A DNA stretch of 64,000 nucleotides from TMED27 sp964350435 (GTDB lineage: Bacteria; Pseudomonadota; Alphaproteobacteria; Micavibrionales; Micavibrionaceae): positions 1-64,000 of the forward strand of contig CAYGJS010000005.1 of NCBI GenBank assembly GCA_964350435.1, read 5' to 3'. This document shows positions 8,288-16,547 of the stretch, piece by piece. A program made the position numbers and the translations under genes. Below the pieces are notes generated by a model. The model had not been told where the DNA came from, searched no databases, and saw only the letters and a program-made list of their open reading frames with translations. Every line of letters begins with the position of its first letter. Within the stretch, counting starts at the first letter, position 1.

Positions 8288-9058
8288 TTAGGAAAATTCT
8301 TCGCGGACAACGCGGGCGAGGGTCAGGATATGGACTTTGGCCGCGCCGCCTTTTAGGAGGGTTTTCGTGCATTCTTTTGCCGTGGCTCCGGTTGTGAATA
8401 CATCATCGATCAAGATAATGGTTTTGCCTTTGATATCGGCTTTGGGATTGAGGGCGAAGGCGGCTTTGACGTTTTTATGACGCTCGGCGGCTTTCATGAA
8501 TCCTTGCACTTTGGTGGCGCGGATGCGTTTGATGGCATCGACATCTGCGGGTATGCCGCTGACCTTCGACAAGCTTTGGGCGATGATGGCGGATTGGTTA
8601 TAGCGGCGCGCAATCATGCGGCGGTAATGCAGCGGCACGGGGACGAGGAGATCAGCTTCTTCCAGCATCTCCTCCCCTGCCCGCATCAACCATGGGATAA
8701 AGGCGCGCACGGCGAAGGTTTTATCGCCGTGTTTGAAGCCCAGGATGATATCGCGGCTATGTTCATCGTATTTCAGGGCGGCGCGGGCAGTATCATAGGG
8801 GGGCGTACGATCAAGGCAAATTGTGCATTTGACGCCGCTTTCGACCTCGAAATCAAAGGGGATACCACATTGGGCGCAGAGCGGAGGGGCGATGAAACCG
8901 AGCTTGGCCCATGCGCTTCCCGCGATCATGCCTTGTTTATCGACCATTTCGCCCGAAACCACGCAGCGCGGCGGCAGAACCGTATCTACGCACTGGATAA
9001 CAATTTTTCGCGCTGTATTGATGAAGGGCTGCATGGCATTGTTATAGTCGAGCTTCAC
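8288..9058 (-). CDS. comF: ComF family phosphoribosyltransferase-like protein
   Basis: A 256-residue ComF/GntX-type protein. It has an N-terminal zinc-ribbon-like stretch with LPPRCVVSG and the pair CAQC and CTIC (about 77-100), then a PRTase core with VPVPLHYRRMIARRYNQSA and the PRPP-loop motif IILIDDVFTTGAT near 215-227. The family is linked to DNA uptake or purine-type phosphoribosyl chemistry, but its reaction is not settled. In many alphaproteobacteria comF sits beside grxC and an NDUFAF5-like methyltransferase; here the same partners are nearby but split by other genes. MQPFIN at residue 9 is an alternative start. Confidence 0.88.
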   Translation of the reverse strand: MKLDYNNAMQPFINTARKIVIQCVDTVLPPRCVVSGEMVDKQGMIAGSAWAKLGFIAPPLCAQCGIPFDFEVESGVKCTICLDRTPPYDTARAALKYDEHSRDIILGFKHGDKTFAVRAFIPWLMRAGEEMLEEADLLVPVPLHYRRMIARRYNQSAIIAQSLSKVSGIPADVDAIKRIRATKVQGFMKAAERHKNVKAAFALNPKADIKGKTIILIDDVFTTGATAKECTKTLLKGGAAKVHILTLARVVREEFS

Positions 9059-9075
9059 AATTTAGGCTATAAACT

Positions 9076-9104
9076 TTGATGTTTATGCGTAAAAACCCTA
9101 TATT
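9076..9104 (+). promoter_or_regulatory. Sigma-70-type promoter, possibly giving a leaderless mRNA
   Basis: TTGATG at 9076-9081 and TATATT at 9099-9104 are separated by exactly 17 bases. Transcription would start about 9111, at or next to the ATG at 9112, and no Shine-Dalgarno precedes that ATG. Confidence 0.6.
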
Positions 9105-9111
9105 ATAACAA

Positions 9112-11757
9112 ATGTCAGACACCCAAATACTTACAGACGCACAGAGCGAAGCCCAAGGGTATATCGATAAGCGCAACCTGCTGCTGAGGGACGTCAGTCC
9201 TGTGATGATCCGCAAGGCGTGGTTCACGCTGTCGCATCTTCTTTTGGAGGAAGGGGCGCGGGTGGTGGATATGGGCTGTGATGACGGCGAGATGACTTAC
9301 GCGATGGCGGTTTTGAACCCCAAGGTGAAGTTTGTCGGGCTTGATAAATCGAAGCGGCAAATCAACAAGGCCAAAGAGAAATACAAGCTGTTCAATCTTG
9401 ACTTTAAAATCGGGGATGCCAGCGCGGAAATTTTTGATCCTGAATCGCTGGATGCGATTATCAATTCTTATATCCTGCACGAGGTGTTTTCGGGCTCGCG
9501 GTATAACGAGCGCATGGTCAGCGATACGCTGCGCAAACAATTCGGAATGCTGAAAAAAGGCGGGATGATGTTTATCCGCGATTATGCGCGCCCGCCGCCG
9601 GAAGAATTTGTGTTGCTGGAAATGCCGGACGAGAAAAGCACGAAGACGGATCTGGCGCATCTATCGGATGCGGATTTGCTGGTGTGGTATGCGGAGCATG
9701 CGCGGCCAAAGCAAGACGCGGGGTGCGGCGGATTTTTTCTTGAGGAACTTCCTGAGCGTTTTCCACGGACGCGGCTTTTCCGCCTGCCGTATAAATGGGC
9801 GTATGAGTTCATTATGCGCAAAGATGACCGCAAGAAATGGGAAGAAGAACTGCCCATGGAATATACATTTTTTACGCAGCGTGAGTTTCGCAAGGAGCTG
9901 CGCGCGCTGGGGACGCGGGTGCAATATTCAGGGCCGTATTATGATGATGATATCATCACCGAAAAATTCGAAGGCCGCTTTCGGCTTTATGATGATGAGG
10001 GCACTGCGCTGGGCAATCCGCCAACCTGCTTCATTGCTGTTGCAACCAAAATGGCGGAGCGCAAGAGTTTGATGATCGAGGAGCGCAGGCCGTCGGCCTC
10101 GCCTGCCGCGTCATCGCTTAAGGTCAATGCGATGCGCAACACCGAAACCGGCAAGATCATGGATGTGGTCAGCCGCGACAGCGCGATTGGTGAAGTGATT
10201 CCTTACCGCGTTGATGAGGATGGGCGTTTGAAAATTTACCTGCATGACGGGGTGGCGCGCAGCATTGCCAACGCGGTGCCGCGCGGCGGGATGAACATTG
10301 ACGGGCGCAGATGGTCGGGGCATATGGTTGAAGCCATAAGCGTCGAGATGGGGTCTTTGCCGCCGCCGACGGAGATTGATATTAAATCCTCTGTGTTTTT
10401 TGCGCGGGATCATTTGGGATTGAAGCCGCAAGACGGGAAAATGCTGGAGCCCGGGCAGGCGCATTATCCTGACCCGACTTATATTGATGAGCGGATACAG
10501 ACCTTTTATTTGGCGGTGAACCCGCATAAGGGCGGGATTATTCCGAAAAACATTGCAGGGTCGACGGATAAGTTTCAGGCCAAGGGTCAAATCCGCGAGA
10601 TGGACGCGCAGCAAGTTTTGAACGCGATTACGGTGGGGATGATTCCGAACGGGCGTTTGGAGATGCAAATTCTGACGCTGTTTCACCATGTGAATATCAA
10701 GCCTGAAACATGGATTGATAAGACGCTTAATCTTCAGGTCACCAAGATCAATAAGAAGGCCGATATCAAGACCATTCTTGATAAAATGGGCGAGCAAGAT
10801 ACGCGATTTAAGGACGTAAAAGGCACGACGGGGGAGCTGCGCCCTGTGCATTCTATTTTCGTTGAGGAAGGGCAAAGCCGCGGGGCGATGTCGGGGCTTT
10901 CATCCGAGGGTGTCGATTTCGTTGTGCATGATGGTAAGACGGTGAATACGGCGGTGGTTTTGCCTTTGACGAAGGATCATAAAAACACTATTCATGCCGG
11001 TATTGATATCCAGCACTTGCCCGTGCCGCAGCGGCATGAGGGCAATGGCCTGACGATTTCCGCGCCGAGTTTTAATATTCCGCCGGAGGTGACGAATTTG
11101 AAGCTGATGAAGAAGTTTATTGCCGATCAGTTTGGTTCTACGCCGAATAAAGTTATTCCGCTGGGGCCGAGTTACTTTACCCATATCGGCATTACACCGC
11201 ACAGGATTTATCCGTTTGCGATTGCCTCGCCGCCCGAGGCCGGCAAGGGGCCGGGCAGTCGCTTCATTCCCTTTTATCAGATGATGCTGTTGCAGCGTGC
11301 TCTTTCAAAGCAACCGCATTTCATGCTGGTGATTGCGCGGGCGTATCGGTTCTTCCATGAGGAGTTGAGGCTGGATGCGAAGCGGCAGGTCAAGGCTATT
11401 GTTGCCCAGCGTTTTGAGCATAAGCGTCCTGATTGGGCGATTCCGCTGAGTTATGAATCTATTGAGGCCTTGCGGGTTCATAAGGAAGTGGAACTTACCC
11501 CTGATCAGCAGATCGAAATTGCCAATCAAAAGGCCAAAGCGAAAATTGATTTAAAAGAGCAGACCAAAAAGATGCGTTCCTTTCATGAATTGGAGCGGCC
11601 TTTTGTGCCAGAAGAAGCTCCCGCGCCGAAGCCAGTGATAAATTACGCCGAGGATGAGGTGACTCCTGAGCAGGAGGCGGAGTTCGAGGCCGAGCTGGAG
11701 GAATTTATGAATGCGCTTGAGGGGCTTCCCGACGAGCCACGACTGGAAAAATGGTAA
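9112..11757 (+). CDS. SAM methyltransferase fused to a Nudix-like region, 881 aa
   Basis: Residues 45-160 form a class I SAM-dependent methyltransferase: motif I VVDMGCDDGEMTYA (51-64), an acidic end of strand 2 (FVGLDKS), motif IV region AIINSYILHEVF and MLKKGGMMFIRDYARP. Residues about 355-480 resemble a Nudix-type fold (GEVIPYRVDEDGRLKIYL, NAVPRGGMNIDGRR, YIDERIQTFYLAVNP) but lack a clear GX5EX7REUXEE box. Residues 580-760 repeat a similar layout and the tail (about 800-881) is charged, with Glu-rich helices. No signal peptide or membrane helix. The substrate is unknown. It overlaps the next methyltransferase gene by seven bases, so the two are likely co-translated. Confidence 0.75.
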   Translation: MSDTQILTDAQSEAQGYIDKRNLLLRDVSPVMIRKAWFTLSHLLLEEGARVVDMGCDDGEMTYAMAVLNPKVKFVGLDKSKRQINKAKEKYKLFNLDFKIGDASAEIFDPESLDAIINSYILHEVFSGSRYNERMVSDTLRKQFGMLKKGGMMFIRDYARPPPEEFVLLEMPDEKSTKTDLAHLSDADLLVWYAEHARPKQDAGCGGFFLEELPERFPRTRLFRLPYKWAYEFIMRKDDRKKWEEELPMEYTFFTQREFRKELRALGTRVQYSGPYYDDDIITEKFEGRFRLYDDEGTALGNPPTCFIAVATKMAERKSLMIEERRPSASPAASSLKVNAMRNTETGKIMDVVSRDSAIGEVIPYRVDEDGRLKIYLHDGVARSIANAVPRGGMNIDGRRWSGHMVEAISVEMGSLPPPTEIDIKSSVFFARDHLGLKPQDGKMLEPGQAHYPDPTYIDERIQTFYLAVNPHKGGIIPKNIAGSTDKFQAKGQIREMDAQQVLNAITVGMIPNGRLEMQILTLFHHVNIKPETWIDKTLNLQVTKINKKADIKTILDKMGEQDTRFKDVKGTTGELRPVHSIFVEEGQSRGAMSGLSSEGVDFVVHDGKTVNTAVVLPLTKDHKNTIHAGIDIQHLPVPQRHEGNGLTISAPSFNIPPEVTNLKLMKKFIADQFGSTPNKVIPLGPSYFTHIGITPHRIYPFAIASPPEAGKGPGSRFIPFYQMMLLQRALSKQPHFMLVIARAYRFFHEELRLDAKRQVKAIVAQRFEHKRPDWAIPLSYESIEALRVHKEVELTPDQQIEIANQKAKAKIDLKEQTKKMRSFHELERPFVPEEAPAPKPVINYAEDEVTPEQEAEFEAELEEFMNALEGLPDEPRLEKW

Positions 11758-12545
11758 GCAGTTCGGACATACGGGTTTTTGATCGCGGGCTTCTGCCCAT
11801 GCGGCGCGCCCGTTTCGCGGACAAGGCCGAGCATTATGGGTTTTTAAAAAATTACGCGCAGACCCAACTGGATGAGCGGCTGGAGGTTGTAAAGCGGGAA
11901 TTTCATCACTGCGCCGATTTGGCTCATGAAGATATTGAAGGGGAAATTGAAGCCCTGCCCTATGCCCCCGAAAGTTATGATCTGATCCGCAGCGCGCTTG
12001 TACTGCATAGCGTCAATGATTTGCCAGGGGTATTGCTCCAAATCAAAAGGGCACTTAAGGCCGATGGATTATTTATAGGTGCGATGCTGGGCGGGGAGAC
12101 TTTGCATGAGCTGCGCGAGAGTTTAATGCAGACCGAAATGAGGCTAAAGGGAGGAGCATCACCGCGGGTGTTTCCGTTTGCGGATAAGCAACAAATGGGG
12201 GCGCTCATGCAGCGCGCAGGGTTTGCGCTGCCGGTGATTGATTCCGAGATTGTTACGGTGAGTTACGAGAATATGTTCAAACTGATGGAGGATTTGCGGG
12301 GGATGGGCGAGAATAATGTTATTACCGCCCGCAGTAGAACCAATCCCGGCAGGGCGTTTTTTGCTGAAGCCGCCCGATATTATGCGGAGCATTACGGCGA
12401 AGACGATGGGCGGATTGTCGCGCGTTTTGAGATTCTTTATATGCTGGGTTGGGCGCCGCATGAGAGCCAGCAAAAACCGCTTCAGCCCGGCAGCGCGAAG
12501 GCTCGGCTCGCGGACGCACTGGGGGCGGAAGAAGAGACGCTATAA
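11751..12545 (+). CDS. NDUFAF5/C20orf7-like methyltransferase-fold protein lacking motif I
   Basis: The 264-residue protein matches the NDUFAF5-like family: N-terminal VFDRGLLPMRRARFAD, EALPYAPESYDLIRSALVLH, GLFIGAMLGGETLHELRE, SPRVFPFADKQQ, MGENNVITARSR and C-terminal GWAPHESQQKPLQPGSAKAR. The family normally has a glycine-rich SAM loop (DLGC-like) between the REF and EALP segments. Here only about 15 residues (FHHCADLAHEDIEGE) join them, so motif I and the first two strands appear deleted. Human NDUFAF5 helps complex I assembly by arginine hydroxylation. Whether this version binds SAM is doubtful. Confidence 0.8.
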   Translation: MVSSSDIRVFDRGLLPMRRARFADKAEHYGFLKNYAQTQLDERLEVVKREFHHCADLAHEDIEGEIEALPYAPESYDLIRSALVLHSVNDLPGVLLQIKRALKADGLFIGAMLGGETLHELRESLMQTEMRLKGGASPRVFPFADKQQMGALMQRAGFALPVIDSEIVTVSYENMFKLMEDLRGMGENNVITARSRTNPGRAFFAEAARYYAEHYGEDDGRIVARFEILYMLGWAPHESQQKPLQPGSAKARLADALGAEEETL

Positions 12546-12552
12546 TTTCATC

Positions 12553-12639
12553 GTCATTGCGAGGCGTGACTAAGACAAAGTAATTCATCTCCGGCTATCA
12601 ATTCAGCATGCTGGATTGCTTCGCTTTGCTCGCAATGAC
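12553..12639. repeat. Dispersed palindromic repeat, copy 3 (diverged centre)
   Basis: The ends are conserved (GTCATTGCGAGGCG and CTCGCAATGAC, with GGATTGCTTCGC before the right end), but the centre is longer and different from the other copies. It fills the gap between the NDUFAF5-like gene and gloB. Confidence 0.85.
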
Positions 12640-12650
12640 ATTATATCTTT

Positions 12651-13376
12651 ATGATTACGGTCGACATCATTCCGATTATCCCGCAAATGCAGAATTATGC
12701 GTATATTTTGCAGGCCGAGAACGGCGAAGTGGCGGTGGTTGACCCCGGCGATGCGGGGCCTATACTTGCGGCTTTGGAGGCGCGGGGGCTGAAGCCCGAT
12801 ATGATTTTGATTACGCATCATCACTGGGATCATGTGGATGGCTTGCCTGAAATGATCGGCTGGAATCCCTGCCCCGTTTATGGCCCTGCGAAGGAAGCGG
12901 ATAAGATTAAGGGGCTTGATGTTTTGCTGGATGAAAACTCTTCGCTCTCCTTTGGCGGGGAGGATGTTCACATCATCGAAACGCCCGGTCACACCTTAGG
13001 GCATATTGTTTTTTATTTTGGGCAGAGCCGCATATTGATGGCGGGGGATACGCTTTTTTCCATGGGCTGCGGCCGGTTGGCCGAGGGCAGCCCTGGGGAT
13101 ATGTGGGGCAGTTTGGAGAAGCTTGCGGCCTTGCCTGATGAAACGCAAATCTATTGCGGTCATGAATATACACTGAATAACGGGGCGTTCGCGCTCTCGA
13201 TTGAGCCGGAAAATTCAGAGCTTGCGGCGCGAATGGATGATGTGCGCAGGCTTCGTGAAAATGACCGCCCGACCCTGCCCGTGTCTTTAAAGACCGAAAA
13301 AGACACGAATGTTTTCTTGCGCGCGGGATCGGCGGAGCAGTTTGCAGAGCTGCGTGCGCTTAAAGATCATTTCTAA
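12651..13376 (+). CDS. gloB: Hydroxyacylglutathione hydrolase (glyoxalase II)
   Basis: A 241-residue metallo-beta-lactamase-fold enzyme. The metal motif is THHHWDH at about residues 56-62, followed by ETPGHTLGHIVFY, AGDTLFSMGCGR and CGHEYTLNN, all characteristic of glyoxalase II. It hydrolyses S-D-lactoylglutathione to D-lactate and glutathione, completing methylglyoxal detoxification in the cytosol. The C-terminal RENDRPTLPVSLKTEK segment with NVFLRA fits the glutathione-binding domain. It lies alone on the plus strand and ends against a convergent small gene. Confidence 0.92.
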   Translation: MITVDIIPIIPQMQNYAYILQAENGEVAVVDPGDAGPILAALEARGLKPDMILITHHHWDHVDGLPEMIGWNPCPVYGPAKEADKIKGLDVLLDENSSLSFGGEDVHIIETPGHTLGHIVFYFGQSRILMAGDTLFSMGCGRLAEGSPGDMWGSLEKLAALPDETQIYCGHEYTLNNGAFALSIEPENSELAARMDDVRRLRENDRPTLPVSLKTEKDTNVFLRAGSAEQFAELRALKDHF

Positions 13377-13718
13377 TTAATCGTCAGATTTTGGTTTGTG
13401 CGGACGCGGACGTGTGCGCTGGGGTTTTTGCTGGGGGGCGTCCCCTTCGGCACGGTTGCCTTTGTCATCATCGGCGTTTTGGTGGCGGCCTCTGGCGTCG
13501 CGGTGCGGCGGGATCGGAATCGGCTTCGAAGCCATGATATCGCGCTCATGCACTGCGAGTTCAATTTCCAGACGGGATGCGACTTTACGGACTTCGTGAA
13601 CGGCATCCTGGAGAGCTTCCCGCGCATCCGCGTTCTTCTTGTCACCCACCCAGGATTCATAACGCTTTATGCAGTTAGCTGTGGTTTCCTGAAGGCGGTT
13701 TTTGATTTCATCACTCAT
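13377..13718 (-). CDS. Small protein with helical N-terminus and basic disordered tail
   Basis: The 113-residue product was not assigned to a named family. Residues 1-60 look helical (NRLQETTANCIKRYESWVGD, ALQDAVHEVRKVASRLEIEL); residues 65-113 are Pro/Arg/Lys/Gln-rich and probably disordered. Genes of this shape occur near guaC and gloB in other alphaproteobacteria, from memory. The ATG is preceded by GGGAGAA. The last codon abuts the gloB stop. A role in nucleic-acid binding would be consistent with the basic tail but is not shown. Confidence 0.65.
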   Translation of the reverse strand: MSDEIKNRLQETTANCIKRYESWVGDKKNADAREALQDAVHEVRKVASRLEIELAVHERDIMASKPIPIPPHRDARGRHQNADDDKGNRAEGDAPQQKPQRTRPRPHKPKSDD

Positions 13719-13808
13719 AGGTCGAGTTCTCCCAGTTGAAATTTACAAAGCATCCAACACACTACGCAGAGGATACGCAAGGCGCAAGCCTGTTTTACGA
13801 TTTGTGAC

Positions 13809-14849
13809 TTAACTTTGGCCGAAGACGTTGTTGATCTGCTGGCCGACGCGGATGAAGGTTGTGCATTTGGATAGATCCTTTAAACGCCGCGCCCCGACAT
13901 AGGTGCAGGTAGAGCGCACGCCGCCGAGTATATCCTGCAGAGTCCCCTCGATGCTTCCGCGATAAGGAATCTTGACCGTCTTCCCTTCGGAGGCGCGATA
14001 TTCGGCCACGCCGCCTTTATGTTTTTTCATGGCTGTATCGCTGCTCATTCCATAGAATTGCAGAAATTTTTCACCGCCGATTTCCACGACTTCTTGTTCG
14101 GATTGTTGATGCCCCGCCAGCATGCCGCCGAGCATCACGAAATCCGCACCGCCGCCAAAGGCTTTGGCGATATCGCCCGGCACCGTGCAACCGCCATCGG
14201 CGCAGATCAATCCGCCAAGGCCATGCGCCGCATCCGCACATTCAATAGTGGCGGATAGCTGGGGGTAGCCAACACCTGTCATCTTGCGGGTTGTGCAGAC
14301 GCTGCCCGGGCCGATACCGACCTTGACCACATCCACGCCTGAGAGAATAAGCTCTTCGACCATTTCGCCCGTGACGACATTGCCCGCCATGATGGTGACA
14401 TCGGGCATTTTTTCGCGCATGGATTTGACGAAAGATAGGAAATGTTCGCTGTAACCATTGGCAACATCAACACAGATTTTGTCCGGTTTGCCCCCTGCCT
14501 TCACGAAAGCGGCGAGTTTTTCTTCATCATCCTTGACCATACCGATGGAATACCAGACGGATTTATGGCTGTTCTTTTTGTAAAACGCCTGAAGCCCGAC
14601 GAGGTCATAATGTTTATGCAGGGCGACGGTCAGGCCATTGCCCTCTTTGATAAAGGCTTTGGCCATCTCAAACGTCCCTACGCCGTCCATATTGGCGGCG
14701 ATGATCGGCACGCCTTTGAATTTCTTGCCGCTCCATTTGAAGGTAAATTCACGCGTGATATCAACGTCCTTGCGACTTTTGAGGGTTGAGCGTTTCGGGC
14801 GGATCAAGACGTCTTTGAAGTCCAGCTTGGGTTCGTTTTCTATGCGCAT
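13809..14849 (-). CDS. guaC: GMP reductase
   Basis: A 346-residue IMPDH/GMPR-family barrel. It begins LDFKDVLIRPKRSTLKSRKD and has the catalytic cysteine loop GIGPGSVCTTRKMTGVG; IMP dehydrogenase would be about 490 residues with CBS domains, which are absent. It reduces GMP to IMP with NADPH, recycling guanine nucleotides. Further family marks are AANMDGVGTFEMAKAF near the N-terminus and FGGGADFVMLGGMLAGH late in the barrel. A single gene on the minus strand with the DUF1192 gene just upstream. Confidence 0.93.
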   Translation of the reverse strand: MRIENEPKLDFKDVLIRPKRSTLKSRKDVDITREFTFKWSGKKFKGVPIIAANMDGVGTFEMAKAFIKEGNGLTVALHKHYDLVGLQAFYKKNSHKSVWYSIGMVKDDEEKLAAFVKAGGKPDKICVDVANGYSEHFLSFVKSMREKMPDVTIMAGNVVTGEMVEELILSGVDVVKVGIGPGSVCTTRKMTGVGYPQLSATIECADAAHGLGGLICADGGCTVPGDIAKAFGGGADFVMLGGMLAGHQQSEQEVVEIGGEKFLQFYGMSSDTAMKKHKGGVAEYRASEGKTVKIPYRGSIEGTLQDILGGVRSTCTYVGARRLKDLSKCTTFIRVGQQINNVFGQS

Positions 14850-14870
14850 TTACGGGGCTTTCTTAGTTAC

Positions 14871-15053
14871 TTAAGATTTAAAAAAATTGGCGGCGGCGTC
14901 TTGGGAGGCTTTTTTCTTGGCAATGTCGGCTTCGGCTTTTTGAATTTCGGTCTTTAATTCGTCGATATACTCAGTCAGTTCGTGAATGGAGAGCGCGTCC
15001 ATATTGCGCAGAAATTCTTTGGTCTTTGGCTTTGGGCGTTCGTCATCAAACAT
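14871..15053 (-). CDS. DUF1192 family small protein
   Basis: With the start at 15053 the 60-residue protein reads MFDDERPKPKTKEFLRN and then MDALSIHELTEYIDELKTE, matching alphaproteobacterial DUF1192. The C-terminal half (IQKAEADIAKKKASQDAAA) is a coiled coil. A GTG at 15104 would give 77 residues but the extra part is not conserved in the family as I know it. Function unknown. It is divergent from trcR. Confidence 0.75.
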   Translation of the reverse strand: MFDDERPKPKTKEFLRNMDALSIHELTEYIDELKTEIQKAEADIAKKKASQDAAANFFKS

Positions 15054-15224
15054 TTGCTTACGATAATTGGCACGCGGGTAAAAATCAATCTTGCATTTTT
15101 TCACAAACCCCCTTATGTATGAGGCGTTCCCTTAACACTTAGTCTTTATGGCTGGCCCTTTTTAGGAACGGGGCGAGAAGAATTTTGACGTATTGCATAC
15201 GAAATCTTTAAAGGAGATAGAACC

Positions 15225-15929
15225 ATGTCCACCGCATTAAATATTTCAGGTCAGCTTTTGATGCCGAAAGCCACCGCTGTTTGGCTGATTGATAACTCTA
15301 CGCTTTCTTTTATTCAGATCGCCGAGTTTACAGGCCTGAGCGAGATTGAAATTGAAGCTTTGGCGGATGGTGATATCGGCAAGGGGATTGTTGGGCGCAA
15401 CCCGATTGATAATAAAGAATTGACGAAAGAGGAGTTGGAGCGGTGTCAGAATGATCCATCGGCCAAGCTTGTGATTTTAAAAAGCACATTGCCGGCGGTG
15501 AAATCACGCGCCAAGGGTCCGCGCTATACACCGGTTTCCAAGCGTGGGGACAAGCCCGATGCGATTGCATATACTTTGAAGCATAACCCAGAGATCAGCG
15601 ATGCGCAGATTGTGAAGTTGGTGGGCACGACCAAGCCCACCATCCAGTCGGTGCGTGACCGCAGCCATGTAAACACACCCAATTTGAAGCCGCGCCACCC
15701 TGCGGAGCTTGGGCTTTGTACGTGGGCGGAGTATGAGAAGGCTGTTGAAAAAGGCCTGAAAGCGCAAGGAAAAGACCCGGAAGCCGTGAAGGCGCAGCGT
15801 CTGGCGGAGCAGCAGGCTAAGCTTAACCAGGGTCAGGAAGACGATATCGCCAGCGGCGGCACTGGCGGGTTTGACTTCTCGAATTTCCTCGGGACATCCG
15901 ACAGCGGATCGCACTCGCTCGACGATTAA
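15225..15929 (+). CDS. trcR: TrcR-like cell-cycle transcriptional regulator (DUF1013)
   Basis: The 234-residue protein matches DUF1013: PKATAVWLIDNSTLSFIQIA, EFTGLSEIEIEALADGD, GRNPIDNKELTKEE and DRSHVNTPNLKPRHP. In Caulobacter TrcR associates with RNA polymerase and is present through the cell cycle. Residues 20-50 and 110-140 (DAIAYTLKHNPEISDAQI, VKLVGTTKPTIQSVRDRS) look like two helix-turn-helix units. AAAGGAG precedes the ATG at good spacing. The C-terminal 40 residues are Gly/Ser-rich and probably disordered. Confidence 0.88.
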   Translation: MSTALNISGQLLMPKATAVWLIDNSTLSFIQIAEFTGLSEIEIEALADGDIGKGIVGRNPIDNKELTKEELERCQNDPSAKLVILKSTLPAVKSRAKGPRYTPVSKRGDKPDAIAYTLKHNPEISDAQIVKLVGTTKPTIQSVRDRSHVNTPNLKPRHPAELGLCTWAEYEKAVEKGLKAQGKDPEAVKAQRLAEQQAKLNQGQEDDIASGGTGGFDFSNFLGTSDSGSHSLDD

Positions 15930-15948
15930 CCCCTTTCATAAGATCACG

Positions 15949-15982
15949 AAAAAGCGGCTGGAGAATGAAATCAACCAGCCGC
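15949..15982 (-). terminator. Rho-independent terminator for the minus strand
   Basis: Perfect 8-bp arms GCGGCTGG (15954-15961) and CCAGCCGC (15975-15982) with a 13-base loop. Read on the minus strand the stem is followed by TTTTT, so it would end transcripts of the DUF465 gene; on the plus strand it lacks a T run. Confidence 0.7.
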
Positions 15983-16070
15983 ATCTTCATGTTCCCAACT
16001 TTGAAGCCGGGATCTCGGGGTCTTCGTCCTTTTATCTCTTCAGACGAAGGCTCTAAAACGCAAACGGACG

Positions 16071-16262
16071 TTAGGCCGATTTACGAATACCTTCTATTTC
16101 ATCCTTCAGAACAAGCTTTTGCTTTTTTAACTGCTGGACAAAAAAATCGTTTATTGAGGGGTTTTTACGCGCTTCCTCTATACGCGAGGATAAGATCGAG
16201 TGACGTTTTTTAAGTGCATCTAACCGTGCATCTTGTGAAGAGAGTATTCCAAATGCTGACAT
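16071..16262 (-). CDS. DUF465 / YdcH-like small protein
   Basis: A 63-residue protein with the family layout: an N-terminal helix DARLDALKKRHSILSSRIEE, a short spacer (ARKNPSIND) and a second helix FVQQLKKQKLVLKDEIEG. It forms a helical hairpin of basic and acidic residues. Function is not established for the family. The RBS is AAAGGAGG about eight bases before the ATG. A minus-strand terminator lies 90 bases downstream. Confidence 0.85.
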   Translation of the reverse strand: MSAFGILSSQDARLDALKKRHSILSSRIEEARKNPSINDFFVQQLKKQKLVLKDEIEGIRKSA

Positions 16263-16483
16263 TTGTGGCCTCCTTTGGCAGAGTTTGGTTCATGTGTGAA
16301 TGTCTCATCATACCCATATTTTCATGCAAAACGCAAAATTGTTATAAAACAGCACTTTCTAATGGAAATTATATTTCTTTTAGTTGAAGGCTTTAGGGTG
16401 AAATTTTAAATCGACTTTCTGCGTCTGATGATTTTTGCGATTCTGGCAAAATCGATTCGGGATTGCGTGTTATTCATAGTTTA

Positions 16484-16536
16484 TTATCTCAGGATTGGCC
16501 TAATAACCGGTTAAATATAGATTCGAATTGAGATAA
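16484..16536. repeat. Inverted repeat in the DUF465-ALDH gap
   Basis: Arms TTATCTCA and TGAGATAA are separated by 37 bases that include the palindrome AACCGGTT. It lies just downstream of the aldehyde dehydrogenase stop. The 285-base gap around it is AT-rich and holds no gene I can support. Confidence 0.4.
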
Positions 16537-16547
16537 TTTAGTGCAGA

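Noticed and set aside
15185..15212. TTGACG-N16-TTTAAA as trcR promoter
   Set aside because: The implied start of transcription would fall on or after the Shine-Dalgarno AAAGGAG, removing it from the mRNA.
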